Positions 6,447 through 8,105 of a stretch of 8,105 nucleotides of DNA are shown here, one piece after another; position 1 is the first letter of the stretch, and every line of letters begins with the position of its first letter. This DNA comes from Actinomycetota bacterium (GTDB taxonomy: Bacteria > Actinomycetota > Thermoleophilia > Solirubrobacterales > Thermoleophilaceae): assembly GCA_005885165.1 (NCBI GenBank), contig VAXR01000066.1, positions 1 to 8,105 of the forward strand, in the 5' to 3' direction. A program made the translations under genes and the position numbers. Below the pieces are notes generated by a model, which was not told the origin of the DNA, searched no databases, and worked only from the letters and a program-made list of their open reading frames with translations.

Positions 6447-7025
6447 GCCGATTACGGTAGCTGGATCGCGAGGATCGCGCTCGACATCGACTCGACCCTG
6501 CATCACTACTGGGATCTGCTCGACGAGATCGCACAGCGCCGCTACGGCGTGGCGCTGCCGTATGCCGAGCAGCGGGAGTGGGGGATCACCCGCCTGGAGC
6601 ACGAAGAGCTGGTCGCCTGCGTCCGCGAGACCCACAGCGACGAGAACATCGAGTCCGCGGAGCCGTACCCCGGCGCGGTAGAGGTGGTGCGCGGCTGGCA
6701 CGACGAGGGGCACTGGATCCACGTGACGAGCCATCGCGCGGGAAGCGCGCGGCAGGCGACCGAGCGCTGGCTCCGGCGCATCGGAATGCCGTACGACGAC
6801 CTGCACTGCAGCTACGACAAGGTCGCGCGCTGCGCGCAGCTCGGGATCGACGTGCTGGTCGACGACAGCCCCGTCAACCTGCTTCGCGCGGCGGACGAGG
6901 GCATGGTTCCGGCGACGATCGTGCACCCGTGGAACGCCGAGCTTGTCGAGTCCGAGCGCGCCCTCGGCGGGCGCGACTGGCCGGAGCTCCGGGACAAGCT
7001 CGAGCCCGTCCTTCGCCGGCGCTGA
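6444..7025 (+). CDS. HAD-superfamily phosphatase, 5'(3')-deoxyribonucleotidase (NT5C) type, about 193 aa
   Basis: HAD enzymes of this type remove phosphate from nucleotides or related small substrates, using an aspartyl-phosphate and Mg. Counting the ATT at 6444 as residue 1, motif I is ALDIDST with Asp14 (nucleophile) and Asp16, motif II is the VTSHR segment near 6723-6737, motif III Lys is in SYDKVARC near 6810-6833, and motif IV is VDDSPVNL near 6859-6882. The helical insert after motif I (HHYWDLLDEIAQRRYG) fits the NT5C-like C1-cap group I know of. All catalytic residues are present. Start choice is unsettled: TTG 6393 gives 210 residues with an implausible antisense-like extension, whereas ATT 6444 is preceded by AAGGAG. 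The gene starts head-to-head with the hydrolase and ends 45 bases before the acyltransferase. A real nucleotide substrate is not certain; this group also includes uncharacterised phosphatases. Confidence 0.85.
   Translation: MADYGSWIARIALDIDSTLHHYWDLLDEIAQRRYGVALPYAEQREWGITRLEHEELVACVRETHSDENIESAEPYPGAVEVVRGWHDEGHWIHVTSHRAGSARQATERWLRRIGMPYDDLHCSYDKVARCAQLGIDVLVDDSPVNLLRAADEGMVPATIVHPWNAELVESERALGGRDWPELRDKLEPVLRRR
6446..6459 (-). promoter_or_regulatory. Possible -10 region for a leaderless hydrolase message
   Basis: Read on the - strand, this stretch is TACCGTAATCGGCA and runs directly into the hydrolase ATG. It contains TACCGT (a TAnnnT type) and CGTAAT ending five bases before the ATG. 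The eight bases TAATCGGC also occur at the + strand promoter near 2774. No -35 element is visible. The element would lie inside the first codons of the divergent HAD gene. Confidence 0.35.
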
Positions 7026-7029
7026 GGCA

Positions 7030-7041
7030 CCCGCGCGCGGG
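7030..7041. repeat. 12-base perfect palindrome CCCGCGCGCGGG after the HAD gene
   Basis: This self-complementary block begins five bases after the HAD stop and ends before the acyltransferase promoter. It may be a weak terminator stem, but it has almost no room for a loop and no T-run follows. Composition alone could produce it. Confidence 0.25.
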
Positions 7042-7054
7042 CGCCGGACGATCC

Positions 7055-7064
7055 TTGGCACAAT
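7055..7064 (+). promoter_or_regulatory. Extended -10 promoter (TTGGCACAAT) for a leaderless acyltransferase message
   Basis: CACAAT at 7059-7064 matches five of six bases of TACAAT and has TG one base upstream (7056-7057). Six bases separate it from GTG 7071, so transcription would begin at or next to the start codon. No Shine-Dalgarno exists before that GTG, which agrees with leaderless translation. It resembles the element at 2768-2777, including the following CG. Confidence 0.55.
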
Positions 7065-7070
7065 CGACCC

Positions 7071-7979
7071 GTGGCGGAGGCGACCCGCACGAGCCTCGGC
7101 GTTCGCGAGCCCGAGGTCAAGGACATCGCCCCGAGCGCGACCCTGCCGGCGCGCCGGGACGACGACCTGCGCCCGCACCTCCCCGGCGTCGAGCCCGAGC
7201 GGCAGGTCAACGACTGGGGCCGGTCGGAGCGCGTCGAGGGCCTGCTCGACCGCACGCTCGTCGATTTCTTCTACCAGTACTGGTTCCGCTGCGAGATCGA
7301 GGGGATCGAGAACGTCCCGGCGGCCGGCGGGGCGCTGCTGGTGTCGAACCACTCGGGTGCGCTGCCCCCCGACGCACCGATGATCGGCAAGGCGATCAAG
7401 GAGGAGCACCCGCACCCGCGGCCGCTCAACATCACGGTCGAGCACTTCTTCAAGGGCTATCCCGGCTTCTCGATGCTGATCCCGAAGATCGGCTGCGTGG
7501 CGGCCCATCCGGCCAACGTGCAGAGGCTCCTCTACGACGAGCAGCAGCTCGTCCTGGTGTTCCCAGAGGGGCGCAAGGGGACGGAGAAGGTCTACCGGGA
7601 CCGCTACCGGCTGCGGCGGTTCGGCCGCGGAGGCTTCGTGGTCGCGGCGATGCGCGCCCGCGTTCCGATCGTGCCGGTCTGCGTGGTCGGCGCGGAAGAG
7701 GCGGCGCCGATCTTCGCCCACCTCAACTTCATGAGACGGCTAACCGGGCTCACCTACTTCCCGATCACGCCGACGTTCCCGCACTTCGGGCTCCTGGGGA
7801 TGCTCGGCTACCTCCCGGCGAAGTTCAAGATCCGCTTCCTCGAGCCCTTCCACTTCGAGTCGGAGGGGCTGGACGAGGACAAGGCGCTCGTGCAGACCGT
7901 GGCGCACGAGGTCCGGGCGCGGATCCAGGAGAACGTGTGGGACATGGTCAAGTCCCGGAAGTCCGTGTGGTTCGGTTAG
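7071..7979 (+). CDS. PlsC-type 1-acyl-glycerol-phosphate/lysophospholipid acyltransferase family protein, 302 aa
   Basis: Members transfer fatty acyl groups from acyl-CoA or acyl-ACP to glycerolipids at the inner face of the membrane; the exact acceptor here is unknown. A hydrophilic N-terminal region of about 75 residues precedes the domain. SNHSGALPPDAPMI carries catalytic His94 and Asp101. FPEGRKGTEK at 164-173 is the acyl-acceptor-binding motif, and VPIVPVCVVGAEEAAPI is the later conserved strand and loop. Six residues separate His and Asp, rather than the four of classical PlsC; from memory this longer spacing is usual in the MGAT-like branch (NHSG-LP-D). There is no clear transmembrane helix, but a hydrophobic segment (about 225-255, TYFPITPTFPHFGLLGMLGYLP) could dip into the membrane. 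GTG 7071 is chosen because it directly follows an extended -10. A link to the HAD or hydrolase genes upstream in lipid turnover is possible but unproven. Confidence 0.92.
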   Translation: MAEATRTSLGVREPEVKDIAPSATLPARRDDDLRPHLPGVEPERQVNDWGRSERVEGLLDRTLVDFFYQYWFRCEIEGIENVPAAGGALLVSNHSGALPPDAPMIGKAIKEEHPHPRPLNITVEHFFKGYPGFSMLIPKIGCVAAHPANVQRLLYDEQQLVLVFPEGRKGTEKVYRDRYRLRRFGRGGFVVAAMRARVPIVPVCVVGAEEAAPIFAHLNFMRRLTGLTYFPITPTFPHFGLLGMLGYLPAKFKIRFLEPFHFESEGLDEDKALVQTVAHEVRARIQENVWDMVKSRKSVWFG

Positions 7980-8105
7980 ATGACTGATCCCAAACCCCCG
8001 CACTCCTGGATACCGCTGCAAATCTTCGCTGGACGTACGTCCGCGGGCTCGTCCAGCCATGAATGCCTGAACTTCGCCCTGCGTCCTTCGGCCGCTCGAT
8101 TTTCG
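7980..8105 (+). other. Unassigned end region; possible start of a truncated ORF from ATG 7980
   Basis: An ATG directly abuts the acyltransferase stop (TAGATG), and its frame stays open for 42 codons to the window edge (MTDPKPPHSWIPLQ...). I recognise no family. Of these codons 27 end in G or C, visibly fewer than in the neighbouring genes, and there is no Shine-Dalgarno. I therefore consider it more likely intergenic than coding. The stretch also contains palindromes at 8028-8057. Confidence 0.25.
8028..8057. repeat. Inverted repeat with nested perfect palindrome downstream of the acyltransferase
   Basis: GCTGGACG (8028-8035) is perfectly complementary to CGTCCAGC (8050-8057) across a 14-base loop. 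Nested in the left half is a 12-base palindrome, GGACGTACGTCC (8031-8042), so the left GGACG arm can pair with either of two GTCC partners. No T-run follows. It may be a terminator-like hairpin, a binding site for a dimeric protein, or part of an RNA that continues beyond the window. Confidence 0.4.

Noticed and set aside
6445..6681. TTG 6445 as start with a programmed frameshift into the HAD frame
   Set aside because: No slippery sequence is visible, and the ATT or upstream TTG start is simpler.
6348..7721. 457-codon - strand frame opposite the HAD and acyltransferase genes
   Set aside because: Both + strand genes have complete catalytic motifs; this frame has none and crosses their boundary.
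1..8105. CRISPR arrays, insertion sequences, phage genes, tRNA or rRNA
   Set aside because: No regularly spaced repeats, transposase or integrase motifs, or cloverleaf structures were seen in the window.

Overview
The window looks like a piece of chromosome from a very GC-rich actinobacterium. GTG starts dominate, codons mostly end in G or C, long antisense ORFs lie opposite real genes, and several starts look leaderless. Gene style and protein flavour suggest the Thermoleophilia (Solirubrobacterales/Gaiellales) or a relative. That placement is inference from memory; there is no rRNA or tRNA here to confirm it.

Left block (1-2734, + strand). The window opens inside comM (AAA+ branch-migration helicase). 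comM overlaps dprA (RecA loader of natural transformation) by a GTGA junction, and thiD (HMP/HMP-P kinase of thiamine synthesis) follows 27 bases later. comM and dprA both handle incoming single-stranded DNA, so this is a transformation/recombination pair with thiD as an unrelated neighbour.

Middle block (about 2768-5446, + strand). A TGACATAAT extended -10 element precedes a three-gene unit. It comprises a small protein of about 80 residues ending in Gly-Gly, a 230-residue protein with one N-terminal membrane helix and an unrecognised cytoplasmic domain, and ilvD (dihydroxy-acid dehydratase). The membrane protein and ilvD overlap by the same GTGA junction seen at comM/dprA. The first two genes are not known branched-chain amino-acid genes and are the least explained part of the window.

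Right block (5459-7979). An alpha/beta hydrolase on the - strand converges on ilvD; an inverted repeat carries both stop codons. The hydrolase is head-to-head with a HAD phosphatase of the 5'(3')-deoxyribonucleotidase type, their probable start codons sharing two bases. A PlsC-type acyltransferase follows with its own extended -10 and a GTG placed for leaderless translation. The last 126 bases hold no clear gene but contain palindromes.

Most unusual points: two genes have a strong AAGGAG Shine-Dalgarno placed in front of ATC or ATT rather than ATG/GTG/TTG; an uncharacterised small GG-tailed protein is paired with a membrane protein ahead of ilvD; and one start region is almost completely overlapping and divergent. 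No CRISPR array, insertion sequence or phage gene was seen, and nothing here proves a new defence or modification system.
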